DNA of 64,000 nucleotides from Mucilaginibacter terrenus. Its GTDB lineage: Bacteria; Bacteroidota; Bacteroidia; Sphingobacteriales; Sphingobacteriaceae. Position numbers and translations under genes: made by a program. How positions within the stretch are numbered: position 1 is the first letter of the stretch; each line of letters opens with the position of its first letter. The notes below the pieces were generated by a model. It saw nothing but the letters and a program-made list of their open reading frames with translations. It was not told the origin of the DNA and made no database searches. The stretch spans positions 239,392-303,391 of the forward strand of contig NZ_QWDE01000004.1 in the NCBI RefSeq assembly GCF_003432065.1, given 5' to 3'. This document shows positions 45,667 to 53,972 of this stretch, piece by piece.

Positions 45667-45710
45667 CTATAACAAAAAAGCCACCTTGAACGGTGGCTTT
45701 TTTGTTATAG
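45667..45710. terminator. long bidirectional terminator
   Basis: CTATAACAAAAAAGCCACC and GGTGGCTTTTTTGTTATAG form a perfect 19-bp stem with a six-base loop, between the converging lipoprotein and ferritin-like genes. Confidence 0.92.
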
Positions 45711-45720
45711 TAAGTACAGA

Positions 45721-46584
45721 TTACGGAGTAACAATAAATGATCCTACCAATAATTTCAGTACTTCATCTTTAGATAGCGGCTCGTCAAACGAAGCTGTTA
45801 CAACGCCGATAGAAGCTAAAGAACTTAGATTTACCCCTCCTTGCGTAGTGTTTTCTTCACCAGCATAGTTACCATCTGCTGCACCAGCTCCGGTATCGTT
45901 GCCTTTTGATGCAGAGCTTACAATATATGGCTTTATAGCCGGTGTCGCTGTGGTACCTACCTTATGAGAATTAATCAGGTAACGCAAAGCCGATGCGTGG
46001 CGACCTTCTACAGCGTGAATACCAAGGGCTGCAGTAAGTACTACCTGGTTACCCAACAAATTGGGAGCCTGGCCCTTATAAGCGCGTACACCTGTATCTT
46101 CAAATGCAGCACCTACCGTAAGAAAAGTAGTGTAATTGGTAAATACATCCTTAAAAGGACCATTCCCTTTGTTATTACCACCTGTGTAGTCAACTGTAGG
46201 TGGGGCTACCGGCGTACCACCCAATTGAGTTATCACTGTTTTCAAAAACGCTACGTGCTTATTCTCGTCCGCAGCAATCTGACTTACAAACTTTGCATCG
46301 ATACCACCAGCGGGTACAAAGCCCCCTATAGATAAGCCCTTGTTATAAAAGCCAGCTTCCAGGTGCTCCAGTGTCAATGCAAAGTTAAGCACATCTACAA
46401 CCGGAGTTGTTGCGGCGCCATAAGCCTTTTTAAACATTGTACCCAAAGCAAAAGGTAATGCAGCAACAGCAACTTTAGAGCCGAAGCTGGTTATATTTTT
46501 GATCGCGGCACGGCGAGGATTAAACCTGTCGTTTATTTCCGGATCTACTTTTTGTATTTCGTCTATTATGTTAAATAAATTCAT
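45721..46584 (-). CDS. ferritin-like domain protein
   Basis: The 287-residue protein has a ferritin-like four-helix domain of the dessicate/PCC13-type (LNFALTLEHLEAGFYNKGL and ADENKHVAFLKTVI), with Glu and His residues in ligand-like positions. An N-terminal basic-hydrophobic helix (NPRRAAIKNITSFGSKVAVAALPFALG) looks like a Tat-like signal. It lies seven bases after a paralogue with the same architecture. The metal content is unproven. Confidence 0.85.
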   Translation of the reverse strand: MNLFNIIDEIQKVDPEINDRFNPRRAAIKNITSFGSKVAVAALPFALGTMFKKAYGAATTPVVDVLNFALTLEHLEAGFYNKGLSIGGFVPAGGIDAKFVSQIAADENKHVAFLKTVITQLGGTPVAPPTVDYTGGNNKGNGPFKDVFTNYTTFLTVGAAFEDTGVRAYKGQAPNLLGNQVVLTAALGIHAVEGRHASALRYLINSHKVGTTATPAIKPYIVSSASKGNDTGAGAADGNYAGEENTTQGGVNLSSLASIGVVTASFDEPLSKDEVLKLLVGSFIVTP

Positions 46585-46591
46585 GGTGATG

Positions 46592-47287
46592 TTAAGCTAT
46601 AGGGTAATTAAAATTGGCTGCATACACTTTCTTCTTTAAGAGAGGGTTTACAGCTGCCAGTACCTCTGCAATAGTTGCTGAGCGGTTTATACCATTCTCA
46701 TCTACCTGATCGGGATTTGCAAAGCTTCCCGGGCTAATAAGATTGGCAATCAAAGCTGCATGTCTTGCCTCTACAGAAACAATTTTACCAGCTATAGTCA
46801 GGTAATCAGCACTCTGGATAAGGTATCCGGCACCATCATAAGCTTTTACGCCTGTGTCTTCAAAAGTTTTAGCAGCAGCAAGTACAGCAGTACGGTCACT
46901 AAAGTTGATAGAACTAAAATCTACCTCAAGTGCAGGGATTGCAGCCGAACCTAACGCCGTTTTAAAGAAGTCGCGATGTAATACCTCATGATCCTTAATG
47001 TCAGTCAGGTAAGCAGTTTCTGCTATACTAATGCCGCTGTATGGTGTTGCAACAACCTGCAGGTAAAACGCCGCCTCTAGTTGCTCAAGCGCATAGGCAT
47101 AGTTAAGGATACCCACGTCGCCGGCACCAATATCAATGTAAGTGCCATCAGGGTTTTTAATATAATCTTTACCGCATGACGCTGCGCCAAAAACGGCTAC
47201 TGCAGCTGCCCCGGCACCAGCATAACGCAAGAACGACCGTCTGGCCATGTTTGCTCCGCCTGTTGTAGGGTTAATGTTTGTTTCCAT
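46592..47287 (-). CDS. ferritin-like domain protein with Tat signal
   Basis: The 231-residue protein has a Tat signal (ARRSFLRYAGAGAAAVAVFGAASC), whose end ASC also looks like a lipobox. A ferritin-like domain follows with LNYAYALEQLEAAFY and DHEVLHRDFFKTAL. With its downstream neighbour it forms an operon of two exported ferritin-like proteins. Such pairs are common in Bacteroidota, often beside lipoprotein or iron genes. Confidence 0.88.
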   Translation of the reverse strand: METNINPTTGGANMARRSFLRYAGAGAAAVAVFGAASCGKDYIKNPDGTYIDIGAGDVGILNYAYALEQLEAAFYLQVVATPYSGISIAETAYLTDIKDHEVLHRDFFKTALGSAAIPALEVDFSSINFSDRTAVLAAAKTFEDTGVKAYDGAGYLIQSADYLTIAGKIVSVEARHAALIANLISPGSFANPDQVDENGINRSATIAEVLAAVNPLLKKKVYAANFNYPIA

Positions 47288-47433
47288 AGTTAGTAAGTTA
47301 TTAGCTTATAGGTGTTAATTACATGAACTAACGAACAATGGAAGTAAAAGGATTGAGCTAACCAGTAAAGTTGTTAGCTGTAATCAGAGTAGCAATAACA
47401 GGAGTAAGCTTAATAAGAGTAGGCTTTTTAAAA

Positions 47434-47470
47434 CAAAAAAGGCCGAAAAACTCTCGCAGTCGTTCGGCCC
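47434..47470 (-). terminator. rho-independent terminator on the minus strand
   Basis: On the minus strand GGGCCGAA and TTCGGCC form a stem around ACGACTGCGAGAGTTT-type bases, ending in TTTTTTGTTTT. It would end a transcript that comes from the right, where only a short frame (47476-47583) lies. Confidence 0.8.
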
Positions 47471-47475
47471 TACAT

Positions 47476-47583
47476 CTACCTATGAAAAACACCCTTTGAG
47501 AAGGGTATTAAGTTTAATTCAATTGCTGTGCCGAAAACGAAAACAGCTGTATTTTGATGCAGAACGCTCTTTTTCTCAACCAT
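47476..47583 (-). other. possible short peptide or small RNA
   Basis: A 35-codon frame (MVEKKSVLHQNTAVFVFG onward) ends six bases before a good minus-strand terminator. An inverted repeat lies upstream at 47616-47636. No homologue is recognised, so a small RNA transcript with or without a peptide would both fit. Confidence 0.3.
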
Positions 47584-47615
47584 TAGTTTATTTATGTAGA
47601 GAAACATTCTCAATA

Positions 47616-47636
47616 CATGGGGAAGTTTTCCCCATG
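47616..47636. promoter_or_regulatory. perfect 9-bp inverted repeat
   Basis: CATGGGGAA and TTCCCCATG form a perfect inverted repeat around GTT, 33 bases before the short minus-strand frame and about 90 bases before the plus-strand gene at 47726. It could be an operator for either. Confidence 0.45.
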
Positions 47637-47725
47637 GGCAAAATAATAATATCCAAAACACAATAGCGTGTAATTAGTTATCAATAAGATATTCGTAAAT
47701 TAATAACTCCCAATATTATAGCAGT

Positions 47726-48037
47726 ATGGATTACAATGTATATTTATTGGCTACCGATCCTAATGATCCGTGCAGGGACGTAATCCACTCCAGAGATACT
47801 AATCTGAAGATCAGGGTTTATTGCTTAAACTATGATCAATTTACCCCTAACGACGGCGAGATCCAGTTGTATGGGTACGCTCACGATAAATTATACGCTT
47901 TCGAGACTATAAACATAGCTGCCGAGGATGCGCTTGACGTAGTTGGCGCTATACAATGGTATGCAGACTATATAGAATTTCCGGATATGGAAATCCTGCC
48001 GGAGGACCCGCGCCCCGGCCACGAAATAGCCATGTAA
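47726..48037 (+). CDS. hypothetical small acidic protein
   Basis: The 103-residue product is acidic, has no signal or membrane helix, and looks like a single small alpha/beta domain (MDYNVYLLATDPNDPCRDVIHSRDTNLKIRVYCLNYDQFTPNDGEIQLYGYA). I do not recognise a family. It is the gene just upstream of the second copy of the intergenic repeat. Confidence 0.6.
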   Translation: MDYNVYLLATDPNDPCRDVIHSRDTNLKIRVYCLNYDQFTPNDGEIQLYGYAHDKLYAFETINIAAEDALDVVGAIQWYADYIEFPDMEILPEDPRPGHEIAM

Positions 48038-48077
48038 CACCGTCTCGGAACATTAACAAAAAGCCCCCATTTGTATT

Positions 48078-48275
48078 AAAGTGTTCAGCGTTTTTTGAGC
48101 CCAAAGGATTTGAACACCTGCAGGCCCATACAACGTAACTGGTCAAAAAATCCGCTAAATAGCATCTATTTGGCCTTTTTGACCCTGAAAACTATGCAAG
48201 GACCTTTAAAAACCACACCTGTTTTGCAGGCTATTTTAAAGTTTATTTGCAAGTAATGGGGGAAATTACAGGTAT
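48078..48275 (+). repeat. intergenic repeat element, copy B (plus orientation)
   Basis: This matches copy A (2833-3032, minus) in ordered blocks: GTGTTCAGC, TTTTTTG, TTGAACAC, TTTGGC, TTTTTGAC, CTTTAAAAACCACACC and the 24-base perfect block with TTTAAAGTTTATTTGCAAGT. It lies 40 bases after the stop codon of the small acidic protein gene and 67 bases before bestrophin. The inverted arms GTGTTCA (48081-48087) and TGAACAC are kept, in support of an RNA stem or a paired protein site. Confidence 0.75.
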
Positions 48276-48342
48276 TTCCCAACATGAAAATACAGCTGCT
48301 TAAAACAGCAAGTAAAATTGAAATTTAATTGGAAATACATCT

Positions 48343-49236
48343 ATGCTATTAAACAACAGACCACCGTTCAAGTACGTACTAAGTAAATTAACGCCCGAGA
48401 TCTATTATGTCTGCCTTACATCGGCAGCCATTTACGCCATCAGCATCGCCTTTAAACACGCCATACCGCCCGTACCAATTACCATCCCTACCTTCCTGGG
48501 AACTGCTATATCCATTATTCTGTCTTTCAAGCTTAACCAGTCTTACGACAGATGGTGGGAAGCAAGAAAGATATGGGGCAGTATTGTTAACGATTCCCGC
48601 AACCTGGTTATTCAGCTGCAGTCCTTTGTAACCGGCGGAAACAAAGAAATTATACGCGCAATCACCTACCGGCAAATTGCATGGTGTTATGCACTTGGCA
48701 GGTCGTTACGCGGGCTGGATGCGCTGGATAGGTTAGACCGCCTGGTTGACACCAATGAACTGGAAAACTATAAAGCCCACGTGAACAAGCCGCTTGCATT
48801 ATTACAGCAAAACGCTGCAGACATAACGGAGCTGAGAACTGCTAGCCATCTTGACCCCTTCAGCCATGTACAAATTAACAACACCCAGGTAAGCCTCACC
48901 AATTCTATGGGTATGGCAGAGCGGATTAAGAGCACTGTTTTCCCCAGCACTTACCGTTTGTTCCTGCACATGATCATTTACGTATTTACTATCATACTCA
49001 CCATTGCGCTGCGCGATATAGAATTTTACATTGCGGTGCCAACATCCCTTATTATCGCCTGCTTCTTCTTTTTACTGGAAAGGACAGCAACTCACCTGCA
49101 GGACCCATTTAGCAACCGGCCAACCGATACCGCCATGACGGCTATTGCCACCACAATTGAAATTAACCTGAAGCAACTAATTGGTGAGGCTAACGTACCA
49201 GAACCTTGTAAGCCTAACGACTTCTATTTAAATTAG
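48343..49236 (+). CDS. bestrophin-family channel protein
   Basis: The 297-residue protein matches the bestrophin/UPF0187 family: FLGTAISIILSFKLNQSYDRWWEARKIWGSIVNDSRNL near the front, LHMIIYVFTIILTIALR and PTSLIIACFFFLLERTATHLQDPFSNRPTDTAMT later. Bacterial members form homopentameric ion channels with sodium selectivity in the one studied. Four main helices are visible. A terminator follows 20 bases later. Confidence 0.92.
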   Translation: MLLNNRPPFKYVLSKLTPEIYYVCLTSAAIYAISIAFKHAIPPVPITIPTFLGTAISIILSFKLNQSYDRWWEARKIWGSIVNDSRNLVIQLQSFVTGGNKEIIRAITYRQIAWCYALGRSLRGLDALDRLDRLVDTNELENYKAHVNKPLALLQQNAADITELRTASHLDPFSHVQINNTQVSLTNSMGMAERIKSTVFPSTYRLFLHMIIYVFTIILTIALRDIEFYIAVPTSLIIACFFFLLERTATHLQDPFSNRPTDTAMTAIATTIEINLKQLIGEANVPEPCKPNDFYLN

Positions 49237-49256
49237 ATAAGTAATAGAAGCTTAAA

Positions 49257-49290
49257 CAATAAAGCCCGGCAGCACTGCCGGGCTTTATTG
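49257..49290. terminator. bidirectional terminator after bestrophin
   Basis: CAATAAAGCCCGGCAG pairs with CTGCCGGGCTTTATTG around two bases, followed by T-rich sequence on both strands. Confidence 0.9.
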
Positions 49291-49313
49291 TAGCTCGTAT
49301 ATAAATTAAAGTA

Positions 49314-49616
49314 TTACAGTGCAAGTTTATTGGTTAACACAACTTCACGGTTTGCCAACAAGGGTATTATCTTACCAATTACTATATTCGTATAATGTTC
49401 AGAATTGCGGTGCTCGGTTAACGCCGCCTCATTGCGGTACGCTTCAGAAAGTATGATGGTATCAGGTGTTGCCCTGTCCTGAAAAACATTATAGTAAAGG
49501 TTCCCTTGCTCATCGGAACTTTTCACGGCCACCTGCGGCAACAGCTCTAAAACGGTTGCTAACTTACCTTCTGCAACCTGCCACTTGGCGAATACATGAA
49601 TACTTTGATCTTTCAT
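49314..49616 (-). CDS. antibiotic biosynthesis monooxygenase-domain protein (YgiN-like)
   Basis: From the ATG at 49616 the product has 100 residues (MKDQSIHVFAKWQV) and fits the ABM ferredoxin-like dimeric fold, with LLPQVAVKSSDEQGNLYYNVFQD and SEAYRNEAALTEHRNSEHY. The last motif holds the His typical of quinol monooxygenase-like members. The longer start at 49652 adds a non-matching end. It lies 76 bases after a PfpI-like gene in the same direction, so both may be one operon. Confidence 0.85.
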   Translation of the reverse strand: MKDQSIHVFAKWQVAEGKLATVLELLPQVAVKSSDEQGNLYYNVFQDRATPDTIILSEAYRNEAALTEHRNSEHYTNIVIGKIIPLLANREVVLTNKLAL

Positions 49617-49692
49617 ATTTCTTTTAATTGTTGTGGATATTAACATGCACATTCCATGTGTAAGGAACGTGCATACCTGTTAATTAAACTGT

Positions 49693-50364
49693 TTAAGCTT
49701 CTAGCAGAGCTACGATTTTCTCACCAACTCCTTTTGCGGATGCCGGATTCTGACCTGTCACCAGGTTACCGTCTGCAATGCTGTTAGCAGACCACGGCTC
49801 AGCAGCATGGAAGATAGCGCCTTGCTTTGTTAATGCGGCTTGTAAATCAAATGGCACATCAGCCCTAGCATAATTATCTTCTTCTTCAGTTGTAAAAGAG
49901 GCAATGTTGCGGCCATTTACCAGGTAACTGCCGTCTTTCAGTTTTACGTTCAGTAACGACACCGGTCCGTGACAAACAGCTCCAACTACCGCATTGCGTT
50001 CAAAGGTTTCGGCAATAACCTCTTTTAACAATGGAGCTTCCGGCATATCCACCATTGGTGCAAGTCCGCCAGGGATGAATACGCCATCATAAGTACTTAC
50101 GTCTACCTGATCAAGCCGGGCGGCCTTTTGCATGTCTATCCAACCCTGTCCGGTGAGGAAGTTTAGGTTATCCGGATCACCTGCAAGATTAAGAGCATCC
50201 AGGTAAGGCGTGTCGCCGGTTAAGCTGGCAAAATCTATCTGGTAGCCGGCCTTCACGAACTCTGCGTACGGATGCGCTACTTCAGGCAAAAATGTACCTG
50301 TTCTTCTTTTGTTTTGGCCAATGGCGTTTGCATTTGATACAATAATCAAGATTCTCTTTTTCAT
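49693..50364 (-). CDS. DJ-1/PfpI-family (type 1 glutamine amidotransferase-like) protein
   Basis: The 223-residue protein has the nucleophile elbow AVVGAVCHGPVSLL with Cys131-His132 and the Glu-rich region of the Hsp31/PfpI type (RRTGTFLPEVAHPYAEFVKAGY). Members are glyoxalases, chaperones or deglycase candidates. It probably detoxifies reactive aldehydes, but this is an inference. A Crp/Fnr gene lies upstream on the same strand with 137 bases between. Confidence 0.9.
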   Translation of the reverse strand: MKKRILIIVSNANAIGQNKRRTGTFLPEVAHPYAEFVKAGYQIDFASLTGDTPYLDALNLAGDPDNLNFLTGQGWIDMQKAARLDQVDVSTYDGVFIPGGLAPMVDMPEAPLLKEVIAETFERNAVVGAVCHGPVSLLNVKLKDGSYLVNGRNIASFTTEEEDNYARADVPFDLQAALTKQGAIFHAAEPWSANSIADGNLVTGQNPASAKGVGEKIVALLEA

Positions 50365-50501
50365 GGCTTTTAATATTTGTTGATGTTTAATTTCCTTTGT
50401 TGATTACATCACAAATTTGAGCCATTTAGCTCTGTCGGAACGAGGACATAACGCACAGAAAAAGTGTGACCAGGATCACACACAACCTAAGCAAGCGGGC
50501 G

Positions 50502-51065
50502 CTAGCGGGAATAAAGGCGGCTTAAAGTTTCGCGGCTTACACCTAAATATTCGGCAATATATTTTTTGGGGATCTTTTGCATTAACTGAGGGTACAGTTT
50601 ACCAAACTCTTCATAGCGTTGCTGCGGAGTGCCGGACAACAATGAGAGCACCCGGCGTTGCAGCGCTACATAACCGTTGGTAAGCTTCACCCTAAAAAAG
50701 TGCTCCATCTTATGAAATTCTGCGGCCATGGTTTCCCTTCCGTTCAGCGTGGTACACAGCACTTCGGCATCCGCCATACACAACATGTGCAAAGTGGCTG
50801 TTTTATCCCCAAAGTAAGCCTGATAGTCCGTCATCCACCAATTTTCTCCGGCAAACTGTACTATGTATTCTTTACCATCCTCATCCAGATAAAACATCCT
50901 GAAAACACCTGTCAGGATAAGGTATTCGTAACTGGCCGCGTCACCCCCCTGAATAAGATATTGATGCTTTTTTACGCGACGCGAGGTGAAGAAAGACTTA
51001 ACACGTTCAAACTCATCATCTGTAAGCTTCACTATTTCCTCGATGTGTTTTCTAAGTCTGTCCAT
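50502..51065 (-). CDS. Crp/Fnr-family regulator
   Basis: The 187-residue protein has a cyclic-nucleotide-binding beta roll (KKHQYLIQGGDAASYEYLILTGVFRMFYLDEDGKEYIVQFAGENWWMTD) and a C-terminal winged helix (IPKKYIAEYLGVSRETLSRLYSR). It is directly upstream of the PfpI-like and ABM genes on the same strand and may control them. Confidence 0.88.
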   Translation of the reverse strand: MDRLRKHIEEIVKLTDDEFERVKSFFTSRRVKKHQYLIQGGDAASYEYLILTGVFRMFYLDEDGKEYIVQFAGENWWMTDYQAYFGDKTATLHMLCMADAEVLCTTLNGRETMAAEFHKMEHFFRVKLTNGYVALQRRVLSLLSGTPQQRYEEFGKLYPQLMQKIPKKYIAEYLGVSRETLSRLYSR

Positions 51066-51286
51066 TTACAAATAAAGTATTAACGCTTACCGGCAATTCT
51101 TCGCAAGATAGCTTTCATATAGAAATGTGCCGCTATCAGCATCATCTTTATTGAATGAAAATAATTTACCTACCATTGTATAACTAATAAAACAGTTACA
51201 CTATCACATAGATGCTTAACTAATTAAATTGCTATAGAAAGTGCTATTAACGTTACAATAACCGTGCTTGTTGGGGTTACTTTAAC

Positions 51287-51340
51287 TCCCAATCGGCTTT
51301 ACCACCTGTAAATCCCTTATGAGCACTATGGTGCATGCGC
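51287..51340 (-). pseudogene. GIY-YIG endonuclease relic (left copy)
   Basis: On the minus strand the frame reads LRMHHSAHKGFTGGKADWELK then stop. It matches the C-terminal half of the GIY-YIG fragment at 53308-53490 (LRKHHTAHKGFTGSKADWNLK). Nothing else of the gene remains. The remainder of the 310-base gap (51066-51375) shows no gene. Confidence 0.7.
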
Positions 51341-51375
51341 AAAGAACTTATCTTACAGATATACCAGTAATTTAA

Positions 51376-51576
51376 CTAATCGCTGTCGTCGAGTTTAAAA
51401 ATGTCATTAACGCTAACTTTGAATACCTCTGATATTTTTATCGCCAATTGAACGGAAGGTGAGTATCTACCACACTCAATAGAATTCACAGTTTGTCTGG
51501 AAACTTTTATCAGATTTGCCAGCTCCTGTTGTGTCATATCCCTTTTGGCACGTTCCACCTTAATCAATACTTTCAT
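51376..51576 (-). CDS. small HTH (Xre-type) regulator
   Basis: The 66-residue protein is one helix-turn-helix: VERAKRDMTQQELANLIKVSRQTVNSIECGRYSPSVQLAIKISEVFKVSVNDIFKLDD. This matches the short YozG-type Xre regulators that pair with a membrane protein. It overlaps the upstream membrane protein gene by 17 bases. Together they form a known regulator/membrane-protein pair found in many Gram-positive and Bacteroidota genomes. Confidence 0.88.
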   Translation of the reverse strand: MKVLIKVERAKRDMTQQELANLIKVSRQTVNSIECGRYSPSVQLAIKISEVFKVSVNDIFKLDDSD

Positions 51577-51943
51577 TGCCGTCTAGTCGCTTTAAATACG
51601 CAAAAAATAAAAGATATATGATCAAAGCTACTATGGTCAATTCGTGGCCGCTAAGTTCAAAATCACCAAGAATAAAATTTAATGCAGAGATGCAAAGGCA
51701 AAAAATTATTGAAAATAGAAATGCAGCAGATAAGCTTTTGGTTCTGATTGCTAAAATACGCTCATCTTCGATTGTTTCTTTTGAGAATGCTATAACAGCT
51801 AGTCCAACTATAAAAAAGTCAACTAACAGCTTTTTAATAAAAGGAAGACTTGGTATATAGATAAATTTGAAAACGATTGCAGAAGCAATCGCAGCTGACG
51901 CTATAACCAGTCCAACTAATTTATAGTTATGTTTAAAAATCAT
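51560..51943 (-). CDS. small membrane protein paired with the HTH regulator
   Basis: The 127-residue product has four transmembrane helices (about 10-28, 37-52, 67-88, 98-115) and ERILAIRTKSLSAA between them, as in the DUF2178-like partners of small Xre regulators. It is the first gene of the pair and is AT-rich like the accessory region around it. Its role is not known. Confidence 0.75.
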   Translation of the reverse strand: MIFKHNYKLVGLVIASAAIASAIVFKFIYIPSLPFIKKLLVDFFIVGLAVIAFSKETIEDERILAIRTKSLSAAFLFSIIFCLCISALNFILGDFELSGHELTIVALIIYLLFFAYLKRLDGNESID

Positions 51944-52061
51944 ATACGTTATTAATGATTGGAAAATACACTTTTCTTTTTGACAAGTATACTTGTCTTT
52001 TTTTTATTAGGCAAATAAAAAGGCCAATGTTTGACCTTTCTATTGCAGATACGAATTAATA

Positions 52062-52958
52062 TTAATTTGATAACAACTGATAAATTGCATTACCAACAGA
52101 TGCTCCTGCTGCTGCAGAGCCAATAGCTGTTCCATAAGCAACTTGCCCATAACCAACCGCAGTGTTAAGCCACCAGGTTGTTACAGCTGCACCTGCTCCT
52201 CCAGCAACATCAGATGCACCTACGTTTCTCCAGCTAAATCCGGGACCGCTTGCTTCTGCAAGGTGCGTTTTGAGGCCCTGTGTAGATTGTTTACCGTTAT
52301 CAAGGAGAGCAACCCATTTATCAAGATTGTCGTGCCAGTATTGTAACGTGTTTCGAGCAATGGCAGTAGAGACGAATATCACTGGCAATTCATCTTCACT
52401 TAAGTTGGCTTTTGCATTAGCTTCTAAATCACTAATTTGAACCAGAGTAGATTCGAAACTTGAAGACTCATCTGTCATAACTAACAACAGTTTATCTAAT
52501 AGTTGCTTTTGTTTAATTGTTAGATGAGCCGCGAGTGAATCAGAATAGAGTGACTTAGTAGTTAAATCTGTTGTTGAGTTAACTTTTATCCCGTGGTTTG
52601 CCTTTGTCACATTTAAATCCCAATCCATTGAAGTATTTATTGAGTTGATAGTTTGCAACTTCTCTCCTTTAGACTTCAGTCCGTTGATGATTGATGTGTT
52701 AACAAATGAGGCAAGAGCTGACTTTGAAGTGTTCAATTGGTGATTAGTCTTCATTACTAATAATAAATTGTACATACTATCTACAGTACGATTATGAACA
52801 ACACCAATGTTGTTATAGGCTTTAAAGTCGATTTCTTGCGCTTTAATATTACCGTTGTTTGATTTTTGACAAGATGCAAATAAGATACAAAGGGTTGAAA
52901 TAATTGCTAATGCCGAAAATTTCCTTACTAGTTTTAGATTGATAAGATTTAATTTCAT
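52062..52958 (-). CDS. hypothetical lipoprotein with hydrophobic Gly/Ala-rich end
   Basis: The 298-residue protein has a lipoprotein signal with lipobox LFASC at about residue 30. A long helical middle follows. The C-terminus of about 60 residues (GPGFSWRNVGASDVAGGAGAAVTTWW onward) is rich in Gly and Ala and ends in a hydrophobic stretch with GSAAAGASVG. That end looks like a bacteriocin-like or pore-forming segment, but no family is recognised. It lies between the HTH pair and the tRNA region. Confidence 0.65.
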   Translation of the reverse strand: MKLNLINLKLVRKFSALAIISTLCILFASCQKSNNGNIKAQEIDFKAYNNIGVVHNRTVDSMYNLLLVMKTNHQLNTSKSALASFVNTSIINGLKSKGEKLQTINSINTSMDWDLNVTKANHGIKVNSTTDLTTKSLYSDSLAAHLTIKQKQLLDKLLLVMTDESSSFESTLVQISDLEANAKANLSEDELPVIFVSTAIARNTLQYWHDNLDKWVALLDNGKQSTQGLKTHLAEASGPGFSWRNVGASDVAGGAGAAVTTWWLNTAVGYGQVAYGTAIGSAAAGASVGNAIYQLLSN

Positions 52959-53180
52959 TTTGTTTAGGTGTTAGTATCTGCGATCACAAAGTAGAAAAAA
53001 AACTTAACATAAAATAAAAAAATAAATTTTTAATTAATTAAAACAGACCTTCGTCAGTAAATATTTTTCATTAGCGCAATTAATTACATTGCAGAGAATA
53101 AATTCATTGTACTTTTCTTGATGGTTAATCTTTTTTAATTAAAATAAACACATAAACCGTCCCATTTTTGTGAGGCTTTG

Positions 53181-53257
53181 TGGTAGCTATTGGGTTCGAA
53201 CCAGTGACTTCTCCCGATGTCAATCGGGACGCTCTGAACTAGCTGAGCTAAGTATTG
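53181..53257 (-). pseudogene. decayed tRNA gene
   Basis: Read on the minus strand, the D-arm, anticodon arm and T-arm of a tRNA are visible (TAGCTCAGCTAGTTCAGAGC and TTCGAACCCA), with GAC at the anticodon position as in a valine tRNA. The 5' acceptor strand is replaced by unrelated bases and does not pair with AGCTACC at the 3' side. The anticodon loop also has one base too many. It sits 266 bases from the intact tRNA-Val in the same orientation. Confidence 0.75.
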
Positions 53258-53307
53258 ATTAGCTTTTAAATTATAATCCTTCTTTTCCAACCCTTTATCT
53301 GCCGCTC

Positions 53308-53490
53308 TCATTTTAGCGCCGATGTTTTATCAGGTTGTATTTCGGTCCACTTTAAGTTCCAATCGGCTTTACTACCTGTAAAACCCTTATGAGCAGTATG
53401 GTGCTTGCGCAGTCGTTCATCAATATCCTGACAAAATCCGATATAATGTTTATTAGAGGATGGTGAGTAAAGAATGTAGCAGTATACATA
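53308..53490 (-). pseudogene. GIY-YIG endonuclease relic (right copy)
   Basis: The frame reads YCYILYSPSSNKHYIGFCQ followed by DIDERLRKHHTAHKGFTGSK and a stop, the core of a small GIY-YIG nuclease. The nearest ATG (53489) is out of frame by one base and no other start fits, so it is a broken gene. It begins directly after the tRNA-Val terminator. A second fragment of the same family lies at 51287-51340. Confidence 0.7.
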
Positions 53491-53519
53491 AAAAAAAAGC
53501 CTCGCATTTCTGTGAGGCT
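53490..53519 (-). terminator. terminator of tRNA-Val
   Basis: On the minus strand AGCCTCA and TGCGAGGCT form the stem and are followed by nine T. The first half of this hairpin is also kept beside the decayed tRNA (53164-53180). Confidence 0.85.
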
Positions 53520-53522
53520 TTG

Positions 53523-53597
53523 TGGGAGCTACTGGGTTCGAACCAGTGACCCTCTGCTTGTAAGGCAGATGCTCTGAACCAGCTGAGCTAAGCTCCC
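53523..53597 (-). tRNA. tRNA-Val (anticodon TAC)
   Basis: The minus strand gives a full cloverleaf. Acceptor GGGAGCT pairs with AGCTCCC, the D-arm is GCTC...GAGC, the anticodon arm is TCTGC-CTTACAA-GCAGA with anticodon TAC, and the T-arm has TTCGAAC. The discriminator base is A and no CCA is encoded. A -7-like box lies about 16 bases upstream. Confidence 0.95.
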
Positions 53598-53612
53598 TTT
53601 GTTTTGGGACTG

Positions 53613-53620
53613 CAAATATA
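53613..53620 (-). promoter_or_regulatory. -7 box of tRNA-Val
   Basis: On the minus strand the motif TATATTTG matches TAnnTTTG exactly, 16 bases before the 5' end of the tRNA. Confidence 0.5.
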
Positions 53621-53746
53621 GCTTGTAAACGCGGTTTTTGAACTACACTTTAGTAACACACTCTTCAGATTCAGTAATTGTACTAACTATGTACTAACAG
53701 CCAACCTGATTAATAAATAAATGAACTGTAATGCAAATCTAATTGA

Positions 53747-53763
53747 TTGCTTATCGTAAGCAA
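53747..53763. other. perfect 7-bp inverted repeat
   Basis: TTGCTTA and TAAGCAA surround TCG in the gene-free stretch 53598-54494. No T-run follows, so it is not a terminator. Apart from the tRNA promoter and the repeats listed separately, I see no gene in this stretch. Confidence 0.5.
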
Positions 53764-53972
53764 AGGTTTTAAGATGTATTCATAATAAATTTAATGTAAG
53801 TGAATAAATGAATTATGATGCCTATACAGGCGTATGGATTGACTAAATGCAAGGAGGAACGAAATAAATGAATGGTAGTGAACAGGGCTTGTGTTTATGC
53901 CGTAGTTCCTTGCCTTGTGTCATATCCTGTTGCCTAACTTTGCTACATAATTCATTACATCACATTCCTTTT

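Noticed and set aside
45545..45868. 107-codon frame on the plus strand
   Set aside because: It crosses the long bidirectional terminator and the end of the ferritin-like gene in a frame without any protein-like features.
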